From NCBI GenBank assembly GCA_028564925.1, contig CM053030.1:270977992-271041991 (forward strand): 64,000 bases of DNA. Direction: 5' to 3'. This DNA comes from Lithobates sylvaticus. Taxonomy: Eukaryota; Chordata; Amphibia; Anura; Ranidae. The position numbers and the translations under genes are program-made. The number at the start of each line of letters is the position of its first letter. Positions within the stretch are counted from its first letter, which is position 1. Below are positions 12,396 to 23,712 of this stretch, one piece after another. Below the pieces are notes generated by a model. That model had not been told where the DNA came from, ran no database searches, and was given only the letters and a program-made list of their open reading frames with translations.

Positions 12396-12891
12396 AAACG
12401 CATATGCACCCACCTGTAGAATATCTCACTCCATCATAAAAACATTAATCAACATATATTACTATATATTGTACATAACACTAGGGAGATAATAAAAAAA
12501 AATCTCCATAGCCCCCAAAGGAACAACGGAGAAAGGGTGGGCAATAGAGGGCAGAGCAAAGGGGGAAAACACAAAGATAAAAAAGACAAAGAGACAAAAA
12601 ATATTGAGCAGCAAGAGATGTGAGACTATATTAAAATTATCAATAAATATGTATCAATCTATATATAGTCAGTAAAAACCGACATATATCAACCCATATC
12701 TCTATAAGCTCATAAAACACCAAATATGGCAAGACACATCAAGAGGACTGTGCGGAGGGAAAGACCAGGGCAGTAAATATTAGGCCAAATTTTCAGCCGC
12801 CCTCCATCCACCCAATGTATATATATATGTCTATACCTGAGGACTATGCAAATGCACATTCCTGTGTGTATGTAGTACATGTCTTGGACGG

Positions 12892-12968
12892 ATCCCATCA
12901 ACACTTTGGAATGTTCTGAATAGGAATCGAGTACAAAGTGCGGCCATTTCTTCTTTTAATATGCTCGC
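12892..12968 (+). repeat. inverted Penelope-like arm, right
   Basis: Reverse complement of 10016-10096 with a few mismatches and a small gap, including GTGCGGCCATTTCTTCTTTT. It closes the 2.95-kb inverted pair around the Tc1 element. Confidence 0.55.
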
Positions 12969-13477
12969 CCAGGGAAAGTTTTAAGCGGTGATGCTCCAGT
13001 GTATTTGGCATGTATAATAATTTGCCTCATTCATACGCCCAAGAAAGTAGAATTCATGTTTCGGGGAACACGATGGATCAAGTCTCCGCTCCTTCACCTG
13101 ATTTGCTGTAATACAGTACTTTTTAATGATCTTGTCATATAACATAGAACTATTAATTACAAGTTATTTGTATACACATTGATATAGCAGTTAGGTGCTG
13201 GGCTGGGATCAACTTTGAACAATGAGACAACTATATACAAAGATGATTACTGTACTCCGTATGGTTTTATTGATATTTTATCATAAATAAAAATGTATTG
13301 ATTTTAATGTAAATCATGTTGGCTGTCTCAAACGATCGCAATTGTTTTCTTCATTAGTGTATAACAGTGGTGGTCAACTTAGTTAATATAGGGGGCCTTA
13401 AGTGTGTACCCTTGACATTGTCAAAGGGCCATATATATAATTCAATTAATACAGAATGCTATCAGGGACTGCAGACA
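12969..13477. other. unassigned stretch
   Basis: AT-rich sequence without a recognised gene or element end. Confidence 0.5.
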
Positions 13478-13670
13478 GGCAACGAGAGATGGACAGAGAT
13501 CATTGGAATGCTACAAGAGATGCTCAGAGATTGCAGATATACAACAAGAGGTGGTCAGAAACTATGGGCATCCTACAAGAAATGGTTAGAGACCGAAAAC
13601 ATGCTACAGGAGTTGTTAGAGATTGGAGGACACGCTTCTAGAGACTGGAGACATAGACTGGAGACACGTT
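13478..13670. repeat. minisatellite, about 31-33 bp unit
   Basis: Six diverged units follow the pattern GAGATGGTCAGAGAC plus ATGCTACAA, for example at 13480, 13511, 13543, 13576 and 13608. The array accounts for the 145-residue open frame on the plus strand, which I do not regard as a gene. Confidence 0.7.
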
Positions 13671-13880
13671 ACATAAAACTGGTAGAGATTACTGTTTTAC
13701 AGCCTTTTTACAAATCACCTGGGCCTTTATCCCTTAAACTTATCTATGCCACATTTGATATTTCTCTCAAGAAGATCCATTATAAAAAAAACATCAAAAT
13801 ATAAAAAGGGATGGACAGCACAGAAAAAGTAAGACAGTGTGAAAAAATAAACCAAACCATTTAACTACTGGAAGCTAGTC

Positions 13881-13894
13881 TAAAGAATATTTCT
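13881..13894. repeat. L1 target-site duplication, left copy
   Basis: TAAAGAATATTTCT here is repeated exactly at 25816-25829, directly after the poly-A tail of the LINE. A 14-bp exact duplication fixes both ends of the element. Confidence 0.88.
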
Positions 13895-14511
13895 GGACAT
13901 TACTGGATCGGGATGTGCGGGGACGTGCTGACGTAGCGTCAGGCACGGAGGGAGGAGTCCGGGCTCGAGGGCCGAGGAGAGCTGGCGTACAGCCGGGGAG
14001 GACGTGAGGGCGGACCGCGCCGGGTGAGAGAAGCCGCGGGGCCAAGAAAAACAAGAAGCATGGATCCCCCCCCCAGAACAACCAGGCCGATGAAGCGGCG
14101 ACCCTGACCGGGACCGCCAGCATTGGCCCCCCCACCTCACCTCTCCTCCGCCAACCCACCACCGCTTACACAGCAGGACGGGACCCCATGAAGCCTCAGT
14201 GAAAGAGACGGCAGCCAGCGGGAGAAGCGCCTGTCAGTGAGTATGTTATGTAACTACACGAGGCTCATCTCCTGCGGAGGTAAGAACATAGCAAGCTTGA
14301 CAGTTTGGGAAGCCTTTGTCTATGTGCCATTGGCCCTGGGAAAGCAACACAGGAGAAGGGGAGAAGGGGAGCCCCACTGCACTGGGAAAACTAACTTAGC
14401 TGGCAGACCCAGCTATCCTAATCTTGATGCTTAGCCCTGGTCCCCCCCTCTCCACCCTGACTCAGCAAACATAGCTTACCCCTAGGTCACTCCATGCACA
14501 CACAGCAGTGT

Positions 14512-14815
14512 AAAAATTCCTCACCGGCTTGCGTTTCCAAATCGCAGTAGCCAGACTTGGGAGGGCTTTGAGCCCCAGAACGGACAATCTACGTAAGAAG
14601 GTGATTCGGGATTTTCCGGATGCCTATTTCAAAGTCACTAAGCATTGAGTAATGTATGTTCAGCAATCTATGTGTAACTATTTAAAAGCTTGGAGAAACT
14701 AAATCACAGCAGCGTAAAAATCTGCCTGTATGCGTATCCAAATCGCATCAGGCAGACGTGGGAGTGCACTGAGCCCCAGAGAGGACAACTTCTGCAACAA
14801 GGCGGTTTGATTCCC
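14512..14815 (+). repeat. duplicated unit in L1 leader
   Basis: Two diverged copies of a unit of about 105 bp lie at about 14509-14617 and 14700-14812. Both share GTAAAAAT, TCCAAATCGCA, GAGCCCCAGA and GGACAA in the same order. Confidence 0.65.
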
Positions 14816-15123
14816 CCCCCCCTTTTTTTTTTTTTTTTTTTTTTCCCTTTGCAGCCCAGATATATTTTTTGGGAGCCCTATAATGTTTGCTTGAAGTATC
14901 ATAGATACACATGGGTATTTACGGGCTCTAAAACCCAAGATTGTGGGAAGGTTATGGACATTACATGGACATTATAGTCCCTAAGGATGCAAAAGTGTTT
15001 GAAATGAAAACTTTGTAATCTGCCTTACAGACATCTCATGCATCAAAAGCTGCTCTGAGGACTGTTTGTGCGACACCGACTAGCGTCTATGAAGCACTAT
15101 TTCTCTATGCTAAAAGGACGCAT

Positions 15124-15287
15124 GATCGAATGAAAGGGTGATTTCGACTGGGGCCTGGGTAGACTGATTCTCACATCTAAAAACCGCTTTATGGAATGAA
15201 AGTAAGATTTCGATCGGTGCTCATGGAGATATACTTCCATATATCAAACATTGCACTATGGAATGAAGGTATGACTCCGGCTGGTAT
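15124..15287 (+). repeat. three 66-bp monomer-like repeats in L1 leader
   Basis: The motif ATGGAATGAAAGTAAGATTT followed by CG(A/G)(T/C)(C/T)GGTG or a variant begins at about 15124, 15190 and 15257, a period near 66 bp. The third copy is followed by GGTATTTAAAC, a TATA-like sequence. Confidence 0.6.
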
Positions 15288-15828
15288 TTAAACGCATTGA
15301 CCGTTGAGGTTTAGCCTGATGATAGATGTTTGAAATAGAACCGGTATCTCAGATTATGTTTGTCTTATTTGAACCTCAGATTTTTCTTAAACATGAAACG
15401 ATGGTAAAAACATAAAATCACATATCTCTAGGTTGCCCACGTCATCAAGGTCAGCGACCTCATGTAAACACACTGTAAATACCTATCGATTCTTCCAGCA
15501 GAGCCATGAGATAGGACACTGAAAAGGCGTAAACTGCTTATTGCGGAAGTTAACGAGCAGGAAGGGCGAATAAATCCCCCCCATCCTAGCAAAATTGCCC
15601 CAGCCATCGAGTAAGTGTCTAGTACACCACTCAAAGACCCTACAGACGGAAAAGGCCCCCCCCAGCCCACTGCAAACGTGACTGTACACACCAGCGGGAC
15701 GCCCAGAGGGACAAAGGACAGCCTTAAAGCAAGGATCGCATTAATAGGCAGGAGGTGGAAAAGGGCCCAGGAGGCCCAGGCCCATAACAAGACTGGGGAA
15801 AAGAATCAGGCCCATTAGAAAGATCAAC

Positions 15829-17043
15829 ATGAGTAAAGACCCACCCAAACAGCCCAAGAAAGCTACCGCCAAAGGCAGTAAAGGGGAGACAAGTACAATT
15901 AAACATTATTTGAGACAGGGCGCAAGCCCAAAGACATCGGGAAAAGAAACGCGGGCCGGAGCCTCCCCGGAGAGCAGGTGTGGGGTGGAAGGAGAAATTA
16001 ATGACTCCAGAGCGGACCTCACAATGGAGACTGAGATTGAGCTCAGTAGGGGGGAGGATCATCAAGTAGGAACCCACATCCCTAACAAACTTGAAATGGA
16101 GGCGATGCTCTTACGCCTGGAAAATGTAATCAAACTCGAAATTAACACTCTACGGGAGGATATGGGCCATCTGCTGTCCAGGGTTGAAGCGGTGGAGGGG
16201 AGAGCGGACTCTATAGATTTGGAAATCGCGAAGTTGAAAACCCAATTAAAAGGCGCCTACCTCACGCAGAGAGATACCCTCTATAAGATTGAGGACCAAG
16301 AAAATAGGGATAGGAGGCAAAATCTGAGGCTGCGTGCCGTCCCGGAAGAGAGAGGGGAAGACCTAGAGAGAAAACTATGGGAAATCTTGGGCCCTATAAG
16401 CGGCAAGGACTTGGATCATTTTCCTCATACAGAAAGGATACACCGAGTAGGAAGACCCGAAAGGGGGGGCGCAGAACGGCCCCGGGACATAATTGTCAGA
16501 TTCAGCCGCTTTAAAGAAAAAGAGGACCTGTGGGCTAAAATAAAAAATAAATCTCCCATACTGCATAAAGAAGCTGAAATTCAAATATACGCTGACCTAT
16601 CGGCCCGAACCCTCGAAAGACGGAGACATCAGAAACCCCTATTGGAAATATTGAAAAGGGAAAATATAAGATACAACTGGGGTTTCCCCTCATGTTTAAT
16701 AGGGTTTAAGGAGGGGTGCACGGCCAGGTTGAGGTTCCCTGAGGAAGTGCAGGGATTTTGTACAAAACTCGGGGTCCCAGTCCCGAATCTGCAGGGTTGG
16801 ATTGAAATGGAGGGCCCGGGGGACCCAGGGGGGGGTGGTGGGGGGGGGGGAGGGGGGGGCGAATGCCCACACGTAGCCACAAAAGAATCCGGCTCAAATC
16901 GGCCCTGCCCCCACCCCCTCTGCGCCCCGAACCCGGGCTGCGGAGGGGGAGGGGAGGGCTCAACAAGCTCCACCTCACCAGGAATCCGGAGTCTAAGGGA
17001 AGCCACAAAGGATGGCCCCCAAGGACCCGGCGACCCTAGTTAG
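15829..17043 (+). CDS. L1 ORF1 protein, RNA-binding chaperone
   Basis: The 404-residue frame starts at ATG 15829, just after an upstream in-frame stop region, and is complete. A basic N-terminus is followed by a heptad-like region (about residues 90-150, rich in L, E and K) typical of the trimeric coiled coil. IEDQENRDRRQNLRLRAVPE (about 150-170) is the start of the RNA-recognition domain, and RPRDIIVRFSRFKEKEDLW matches the conserved mid-domain. The C-terminal domain follows to about residue 330. In L1s this protein coats the element RNA and aids target-primed reverse transcription. Oddly, the last 70 residues follow a G-tract encoding an eleven-glycine run and are Gly/Pro/Ser-rich; this tail probably arose by G-tract expansion. 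Confidence 0.85.
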   Translation: MSKDPPKQPKKATAKGSKGETSTIKHYLRQGASPKTSGKETRAGASPESRCGVEGEINDSRADLTMETEIELSRGEDHQVGTHIPNKLEMEAMLLRLENVIKLEINTLREDMGHLLSRVEAVEGRADSIDLEIAKLKTQLKGAYLTQRDTLYKIEDQENRDRRQNLRLRAVPEERGEDLERKLWEILGPISGKDLDHFPHTERIHRVGRPERGGAERPRDIIVRFSRFKEKEDLWAKIKNKSPILHKEAEIQIYADLSARTLERRRHQKPLLEILKRENIRYNWGFPSCLIGFKEGCTARLRFPEEVQGFCTKLGVPVPNLQGWIEMEGPGDPGGGGGGGGGGGECPHVATKESGSNRPCPHPLCAPNPGCGGGGEGSTSSTSPGIRSLREATKDGPQGPGDPS

Positions 17044-17219
17044 GGTAAGAGAGGGGGGGAAGGGGGGGCGGGAGGGGAGGGGGATGGGAGGAAGGGGGAG
17101 GGAGGGGATGGGGGGGAGGAGGGAGGGAAACCACGTCCGCTGTGGGGCTGCTGCCACTATCAATATCCCAGGGGGAAAAAACAAAAAAAAAAAAAAAAAA
17201 AAAAAACCTCAAAAAATAA
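17044..17219 (+). other. ORF1-ORF2 spacer, purine-rich with internal poly-A
   Basis: The spacer is almost all G and A on the plus strand (17040-17130). It then holds an A tract of about 25 at 17178-17206 just before the ORF2 start. Such purine tracts could form quadruplexes, or act in ORF2 reinitiation; neither is shown. Confidence 0.7.
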
Positions 17220-19676
17220 ATGAAGGATCTAGAAATCAAATTTTTATCATATAATGTGAAAGGCTTAAACTCTCCCGGTAAGCGAGCTAAAATTTTGGAG
17301 GAAGCAGAGAGATATGGCGCAGGTATAGTGTTCCTGCAAGAGACCCACCTGGCACATTCCTCAGATGTTAGACTTTTTTCTCCAGCTCTCCCAAATTGGT
17401 TTTATGGAGATACTATCTCGAGCAGGGCAAGAGGAGTGGCTATTGGGATTGCGAGGGACATTGACTTCACGGTGGAGGAGAGAATGACGGACCCCGAGGG
17501 GAGGTACCTGTTTCTTAGGGGCTCCCTCTTAGGGGTAGAACTTACACTGGCCAATGTTTATGCCCCCAACACCAGACCCATCCTATTTCTCGAAGCAATT
17601 CTGCGTAAGCTAAGGGCCTTCAGGAAAGGATATCTGATCCTGATGGGGGACCTTAATTTTGTGATGGACCCCGCGAGGGATAGCACGTCTGGTGGTACGG
17701 GGAGGGGCAACATACAACTGAAGCGAATCAAAAAAAAACTAGCGGAGGACCAACTGGTGGATGTGTGGAGGACCCAGCACCCGCAGTTGAGGGATTATTC
17801 GTTCTTCTCCCCTGTCCACCAGATGTACTCTCGCCTGGACCATATTTTAATAGACCATGGCATACTGGAAAGGGTCAAGGAAACCGAAATTGGAATAGCT
17901 TCCCTTTCGGACCACGCGCCGGTTTCCATGAGGCTAAGGTTCCCCGAATACAAACAACCCTCTAGCGGATGGAAACTCAACCCGGAATTATTATACGACA
18001 AAGAAATCAGGGAATATATTAAAAAGGAGCTAGAATGGTTCTTTCAAATCAATGACAACGGAGAGGTTTCAGAGGCACAACTATGGGACGCTCATAAAGC
18101 GTTCATTAGGGGGCTTCTGATAGCTAAAGCCTCATGGAAAAAAAAGGAGAGGGCGAGAAAAACGCAGGCTCTAATAGCAGAGATTAAAACCCTAGAGCAA
18201 AAGCACAAATCTGGGGGGGCACTCAGCCAGGACACATATATAGAGCTTACAGATAAGAGAGAGGAATTAAAAGATCTAGCTGAACAGGAAGTCAGACAGA
18301 AGTTCAATAAATTGGCCAGGGAACAATATATCTGGGGCAACAAGCCAGGGAAATATTTAGCAAGGAAACTACAAAAAAAGAAAACCAGAAATTTTATTGA
18401 AAAAATTCAAACAAAAAACGGGGAGATGAAGTATACCCCTAGTGAAATAGCCTCGACATTTAGAGACTATTACAAAGAACTCTACGAGGTGAAAACCAAG
18501 GGAAGCAACAACAGCAATGGAATTAGTCAGAAAACCTCCGAGTTCCTAGAGAGGGCAGGGCTGACAGCCCTAGGGGGAGAGGAGAGAGATGAGCTTGAGA
18601 GTCCAATAACCGAGGAGGAGATTTTAGCAGCCATCAAGAACTCGCCAACAGGGAAGAGCCCGGGCCCGGATGGCTTTACGGCCTCATATTATAAAACGTA
18701 CAAAGAGATTCTTGTACCGAGACTGCTGCGATATATGAATGGATTAGGGATAGACTATAACATGAGCGAAGAGGCCCTAAAAGCGACGATCACTCTTTTG
18801 AGGAAGGATGGGAAGGATGGATCGGTGTGCTCGAACTACAGACCCATCTCCTTATTAAATTTCGACACAAAATTATACGCAAAGATACTGGCGGATCGAA
18901 TAAAGGGGTATTTGGGCACACTGATCCATCCGGACCAGGTCGGGTTTGTCCCGGGCAGAGAGGGGAGGGACAATGGGATTCGGACATTGCTAGCCATACA
19001 GAGGATGGGAGATTCAGGAACCCCCAGTCTACTCCTCTCGATAGACGCTGAAAAAGCGTTTGACAGAATAGACTGGGGGTTCATGTTCAACACTCTACAG
19101 AGGATGGGTTTCGGACCCAGATTTATTCAAAAAATCAAAACCCTATATAATCATCCGAAAACCAACATCAAGGTCAATGGAACGACCTCCGCGGAGTTCG
19201 AACTGTTCAATGGTACTAGGCAGGGCTGTCCACTCTCCCCTCTCCTTTTTATTCTATCCCTGGAACCGCTGCTTGCCACAATCCGCAGAAACCCAGAGGT
19301 GGAAGGCTGTAAAGTCGGCAGTGAAGAGCACAAACTTGCGGCCTTCGCCGACGACGTCCTCTTTTACATAAGCTCACCCCAGAAGTCAGTCCCCATATTG
19401 CTTAAAATCTTAAGGGAATATGGGGAACTAACAAATTTTAGAATTAATGCCTCAAAAACATTTATCCTTAATATTAACCTCAATAAAATAGAGAAACAGA
19501 CCCTACAGAAAATAGTTAGTTTCGTCTGGAAAAAAAGGATAAAATACTTAGGAATAGAACTGGCCAATAACCCGAGGAAAATATACAAAATAAACTATAT
19601 CCCACTCCTAGAAGATATTAAAAAAAAAATGTCAAGAGCTGAAGGGAAAAATTCTATCCTGGATAGGCAGGATTAA
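17220..19676 (+). pseudogene. L1 ORF2 protein, 5' part: endonuclease and reverse transcriptase
   Basis: The 818-residue frame starts at ATG 17220. The apurinic endonuclease domain (about 1-240) shows SYNVKGL, FLQETH, ANVYAPN, GDLNFV, YSRLDHILI and SDHAPV, so the catalytic residues look present. The reverse transcriptase (about 470-720) shows GKSPGPDGF, RPISLLNFDTKLYAKI, HPDQVGFVPGR, SIDAEKAFDRIDW, RQGCPLSPLLF and the catalytic FADD box in AAFADDVLFY. Near 19648 one extra A in GGGAAAAATT shifts the frame, giving the stop at 19676. In the other frame the expected sequence (LSWIGRINSVKMMILPVITYK) continues to the Penelope insertion point at 19.77 kb. ORF2 normally nicks the target at an A/T-rich site and copies the RNA there. 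Confidence 0.9.
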
Positions 19677-19762
19677 TTCGGTAAAAATGATGATCCTTCC
19701 AGTCATCACATATAAATTCCAGATGCTCCCCCTCCCTCTCCCAAAACAGTACCTCGGTAAAC

Positions 19763-19777
19763 TAAGATCTATTATAA
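19763..19777. repeat. 15-bp target duplication of the palindromic insertion, left
   Basis: TAAGATCTATTATAA is repeated exactly at 24047-24061. Joining the LINE across one copy restores an uninterrupted ORF2 reading LRSII-MNFIWNYKKHRI, which proves it is a duplication of LINE sequence. Confidence 0.92.
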
Positions 19778-20006
19778 ACAGAAAACCTTCTAAGAAGGAG
19801 AGGGGGAAATTTGAGGCCACATACCTCAGGGATTTCTTGTAAATGGTATCTAAATAAACTATTGTATAAGAAAATAGTAAAGATGTATATATAAAAAATA
19901 GAATTTTATTTTCCCTTACGGGTAGAAGACAATAAGGACACAGATAATACATCCATACTTTACAGACATATAAGTTAAATCAGATGAAGGTGTGGAGCTT
20001 CGCCAT

Positions 20007-20044
20007 ACTCGACATGTTTCACTCTGTAGAGTTTCTTCCGGAGT
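20007..20044 (-). ncRNA. hammerhead-like ribozyme motif, left arm
   Basis: Mirror of the motif at 23713-23750, but the first core box reads CGGAAGA instead of CTGAAGA. The changed base is the core uridine of the CUGANGA box, so this copy is predicted to be inactive. Confidence 0.6.
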
Positions 20045-20876
20045 TTAATAGGTTAGGCTCAAAAATACTGAAATAACAAAGTCGCATGAGAAAGGCATCC
20101 TTATTCGAAAATGTACAGGTCAAATGTACATATTTTTACAATGTATAGAACAATTGGCTCAGGTTAAATATACATCTAAATAAATGAACAAGTGATATAT
20201 GATTACAAATTCAGTGTATTTATGACAGGGAACATAGAAAGCAGAGGGAGAGCTTAAAGAATGAGGCACGGCAGGACTTACCACAGATGCTTGGATGGTT
20301 TTGAATGTATCTGCATACGTGGATTGTAAATTATTGTATAAAAACAAATGGATTACGGAGAGAGATGAAATCACTTCCAAAATGCTACAGGGCAGCACTG
20401 TATCGCTTGCAGAGAGACGCTACATAAGTTAAAGGAATATATAGGACTATAATTAGTCAAATGGTCATTATAGTGGGGTTCATAGTGAAAGGCTGTATGA
20501 ATGAACAGATAAACAAATCAAGGTAGTACCTGTTAACTAGTACGCTGGGATTAACCAAGCTTGTAAAGTTCGGTGTAATATGCAGGTTTAGGTGATTGCA
20601 TTTTGTCCTGAGATTTGTTATGGTGATAATCTTGGGGTGTATCTGCAATGAACCAGGGTGAGAGGACACTCCGTTAATTGCTGATAGCAAAGTAGGGGAT
20701 ATAAGGGAAAAATGGTAATCATAAATAAGAAGAAGAGAGTGGTTTAATAAAGTCTTACCCCAGTTGAAGTTAAATATCACTTGCGGGATGAACCACTGAG
20801 TGGGGGCAGATAAAACCACCTCACCCCCTCGTGTGTAGAGAATTCCCTGCAGAGAATATAACGGCAGAGGGAGCTG

Positions 20877-21023
20877 CCTTAAATACCGTCTCTCCGACCC
20901 GGCGGCGTCTGACATCACCGCCGGGTCGTGGGCGCCATAAACAGCTGCGTCCAGCTCTGGACGTCCGTGGATGAATGATGCGCATGCGCCAGCGACGAAC
21001 CCTGTCGCCGGCGCATGACGTCA
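20877..21023 (-). promoter_or_regulatory. promoter-like segment, left arm
   Basis: Mirror of 22734-22880: TGACGTCA (CRE-type palindrome) followed about 130 bp downstream by TATTTAAGG in a CpG-rich context. Transcription would run leftward, out of the palindrome. Confidence 0.4.
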
Positions 21024-21716
21024 GACGGCGCGTCGCTGAGAGCGGCGCGTCGGCGGCCATCTTGGATTATCCAGGATTGCCCATACCTCAAAGGGAGAGA
21101 GTGTGGGCTGGGGGCTGGGACGAATCAAAGCCGGAGCAAACCAAAAGGGTGGGAGGGGCCCTCTAGAGGAGAGGCTGCAAACCTATATCTCGGTGGCTAT
21201 ATCTCAAAAGAGGATCCCCCCCGGGGCGCCCATACAAGCGATTTTAATCGTGCGGCGATGTGCATTTTTAGGGGAAGCATCTCTCTATGACTCAAATATT
21301 AATCAGGGTAACAGTCCAAAACCAAAGTAATGGAAGGAAAAGATGCCAAGTTTAGATGTGTGATAAAGCTGCTCAGCCCCATCTGTCCTCCCTCTGCTTT
21401 TGACAAAAATATATCTATTGATTAGTATTGGTAAAGATTATCAATTGCATATTCATATTAAATGATATGCGGTATTAATGTCTTACAAATGAAAAAGGCA
21501 AGGGGGAAATACCATGGGAAAAAGTGAGGCTGGGGGGAAGAAAAGAATAAAAATAAATAAAAGAAAAATAAATAATAAAATAAATGAAATAAAACAAAAC
21601 AAAACAAAAAAAAGATAAATAAAAAGGAAAAAGAAATAATAATGTGAAAATCAATATAAAAATTGGGAAAAAAATAGTCTGAATAATCCACTTTTGAGAT
21701 CTCAAAATGCACTTAG

Positions 21717-21872
21717 TTAGAGGAATGATTTATAACTGAGAGCGTCATTCAGCCCTGGGTAAGTGGTTGCTTTGAGATCAAAGATCCAGCGTGCCTCACG
21801 TTGAAGTAGGATACGATCATAATTACCACCTCTTTCACCTGGAGGTACATGCTCGAGGGCGAAAAAATGCAT
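21717..21872 (-). pseudogene. Penelope-like ORF C-terminus, left copy
   Basis: The 51 final codons are the same as in the right arm (21885-22040), reading EHVPPGERGGNYDRILLQRE, then ARWIFDLKATTYPGLNDALS and YKSFL before the stop. The RGG...LLQRE..WIF.L....P.GLN pattern matches my recollection of the end of the GIY-YIG endonuclease region in vertebrate Penelope-like proteins. Everything upstream, including the reverse transcriptase, is missing because of the 5' truncation. The ATG at the centre is a chance start. Confidence 0.7.
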
Positions 21873-21884
21873 TTTCTGATCATC

Positions 21885-22040
21885 ATGCATTTTTTCGCCC
21901 TCGAGCATGTACCTCCAGGTGAAAGAGGTGGTAATTATGATCGTATCCTACTTCAACGTGAGGCACGCTGGATCTTTGATCTCAAAGCAACCACTTACCC
22001 AGGGCTGAATGACGCTCTCAGTTATAAATCATTCCTCTAA
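21885..22040 (+). pseudogene. Penelope-like ORF C-terminus, right copy
   Basis: The frame reads MHFFALEHVPPGERGGNYDR and ends YKSFL-stop. The segment LLQREARWIFDLKATTYPGLN resembles the closing part of Penelope-like proteins just after the GIY-YIG nuclease motifs. The family's protein joins a reverse transcriptase to a GIY-YIG endonuclease. Only this end survives here, so no activity is possible from this copy. Its mirror lies at 21717-21872. The family call rests on this pattern plus the hammerhead and terminal-repeat context. Confidence 0.7.
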
Positions 22041-22733
22041 CTAAGTGCATTTTGAGATCTCAAAAGTGGATTATTCAGACTATTTTTTTCCCAATTTTTA
22101 TATTGATTTTCACATTATTATTTCTTTTTCCTTTTTATTTATCTTTTTTTTGTTTTGTTTTGTTTTATTTCATTTATTTTATTATTTATTTTTCTTTTAT
22201 TTATTTTTATTCTTTTCTTCACCCCAGCCTCACTTTTTCCCATGGTATTTCCCCCTTGCCTTTTTCATTTGTAAGACATTAATACCGCATATCATTTAAT
22301 ATGAATATGCAATTGATAATCTTTACCAATACTAATCAATAGATATATTTTTGTCAAAAGCAGAGGGAGGACAGATGGGGCTGAGCAGCTTTATCACACA
22401 TCTAAACTTGGCATCTTTTCCTTCCATTACTTTGGTTTTGGACTGTTACCCTGATTAATATTTGAGTCATAGAGAGATGCTTCCCCTAAAAATGCACATC
22501 GCCGCACGATTAAAATCGCTTGTATGGGCGCCCCGGGGGGGATCCTCTTTTGAGATATAGCCACCGAGATATAGGTTTGCAGCCTCTCCTCTAGAGGGCC
22601 CCTCCCACCCTTTTGGTTTGCTCCGGCTTTGATTCGTCCCAGCCCCCAGCCCACACTCTCTCCCTTTGAGGTATGGGCAATCCTGGATAATCCAAGATGG
22701 CCGCCGACGCGCCGCTCTCAGCGACGCGCCGTC

Positions 22734-22880
22734 TGACGTCATGCGCCGGCGACAGGGTTCGTCGCTGGCGCATGCGCATCATTCATCCACGGACGTCCAG
22801 AGCTGGACGCAGCTGTTTATGGCGCCCACGACCCGGCGGTGATGTCAGACGCCGCCGGGTCGGAGAGACGGTATTTAAGG
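22734..22880 (+). promoter_or_regulatory. promoter-like segment, right arm
   Basis: TGACGTCA at 22734-22741 is a CRE-type palindrome in CpG-rich DNA, and TATTTAAGG at 22872-22880 is TATA-like. Penelope terminal repeats carry internal promoters, which fits, but nothing here proves activity. Confidence 0.4.
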
Positions 22881-23712
22881 CAGCTCCCTCTGCCGTTATA
22901 TTCTCTGCAGGGAATTCTCTACACACGAGGGGGTGAGGTGGTTTTATCTGCCCCCACTCAGTGGTTCATCCCGCAAGTGATATTTAACTTCAACTGGGGT
23001 AAGACTTTATTAAACCACTCTCTTCTTCTTATTTATGATTACCATTTTTCCCTTATATCCCCTACTTTGCTATCAGCAATTAACGGAGTGTCCTCTCACC
23101 CTGGTTCATTGCAGATACACCCCAAGATTATCACCATAACAAATCTCAGGACAAAATGCAATCACCTAAACCTGCATATTACACCGAACTTTACAAGCTC
23201 GGTTAATCCCAGCGTACTAGTTAACAGGTACTACCTTGATTTGTTTATCTGTTCATTCATACAGCCTTTCACTATGAACCCCACTATAATGACCATTTGA
23301 CTAATTATAGTCCTATATATTCCTTTAACTTATGTAGCGTCTCTCTGCAAGCGATACAGTGCTGCCCTGTAGCATTTTGGAAGTGATTTCATCTCTCTCC
23401 GTAATCCATTTGTTTTTATACAATAATTTACAATCCACGTATGCAGATACATTCAAAACCATCCAAGCATCTGTGGTAAGTCCTGCCGTGCCTCATTCTT
23501 TAAGCTCTCCCTCTGCTTTCTATGTTCCCTGTCATAAATACACTGAATTTGTAATCATATATCACTTGTTCATTTATTTAGATGTATATTTAACCTGAGC
23601 CAATTGTTCTATACATTGTAAAAATATGTACATTTGACCTGTACATTTTCGAATAAGGATGCCTTTCTCATGCGACTTTGTTATTTCAGTATTTTTGAGC
23701 CTAACCTATTAA

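Larger units (their letters stand above)
13895..15828 (+). promoter_or_regulatory. L1 5' leader with internal repeats
   Basis: The first 300 bp are CpG-rich, as expected of an L1 internal promoter. The rest contains two sets of internal repeats (14512-14815 and 15124-15287), reminiscent in layout of the promoter monomers of rodent L1s. The short open frames inside, including minus-strand ones at 13.88-14.16 kb and 15.4-16.1 kb, have no recognisable domain. Confidence 0.6.
19778..21872 (-). repeat. left palindrome arm
   Basis: Reverse complement of 21885-23979 without indels. Differences seen: 20039 versus 23718, 20557 versus 23200, 21536 versus 22221. It lacks the 67-bp 3' tail of the right arm. 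Confidence 0.93.

Noticed and set aside
13367-13804. 145-codon plus-strand frame
   Set aside because: It is the translation of a 31-33 bp minisatellite.
22734-22741. CRE palindrome as evidence of a host promoter
   Set aside because: It occurs inside both arms of the retroelement in a CpG-rich segment, so at most it belongs to the element.
20457-23300. Paired 153-codon frames (20457-20918 minus, 22839-23300 plus) and other mirrored frames
   Set aside because: They are identical because of the palindrome and lie in the long 3' region of the Penelope-like element; no domain. Only the 51-codon ORF ends near the centre are credible.
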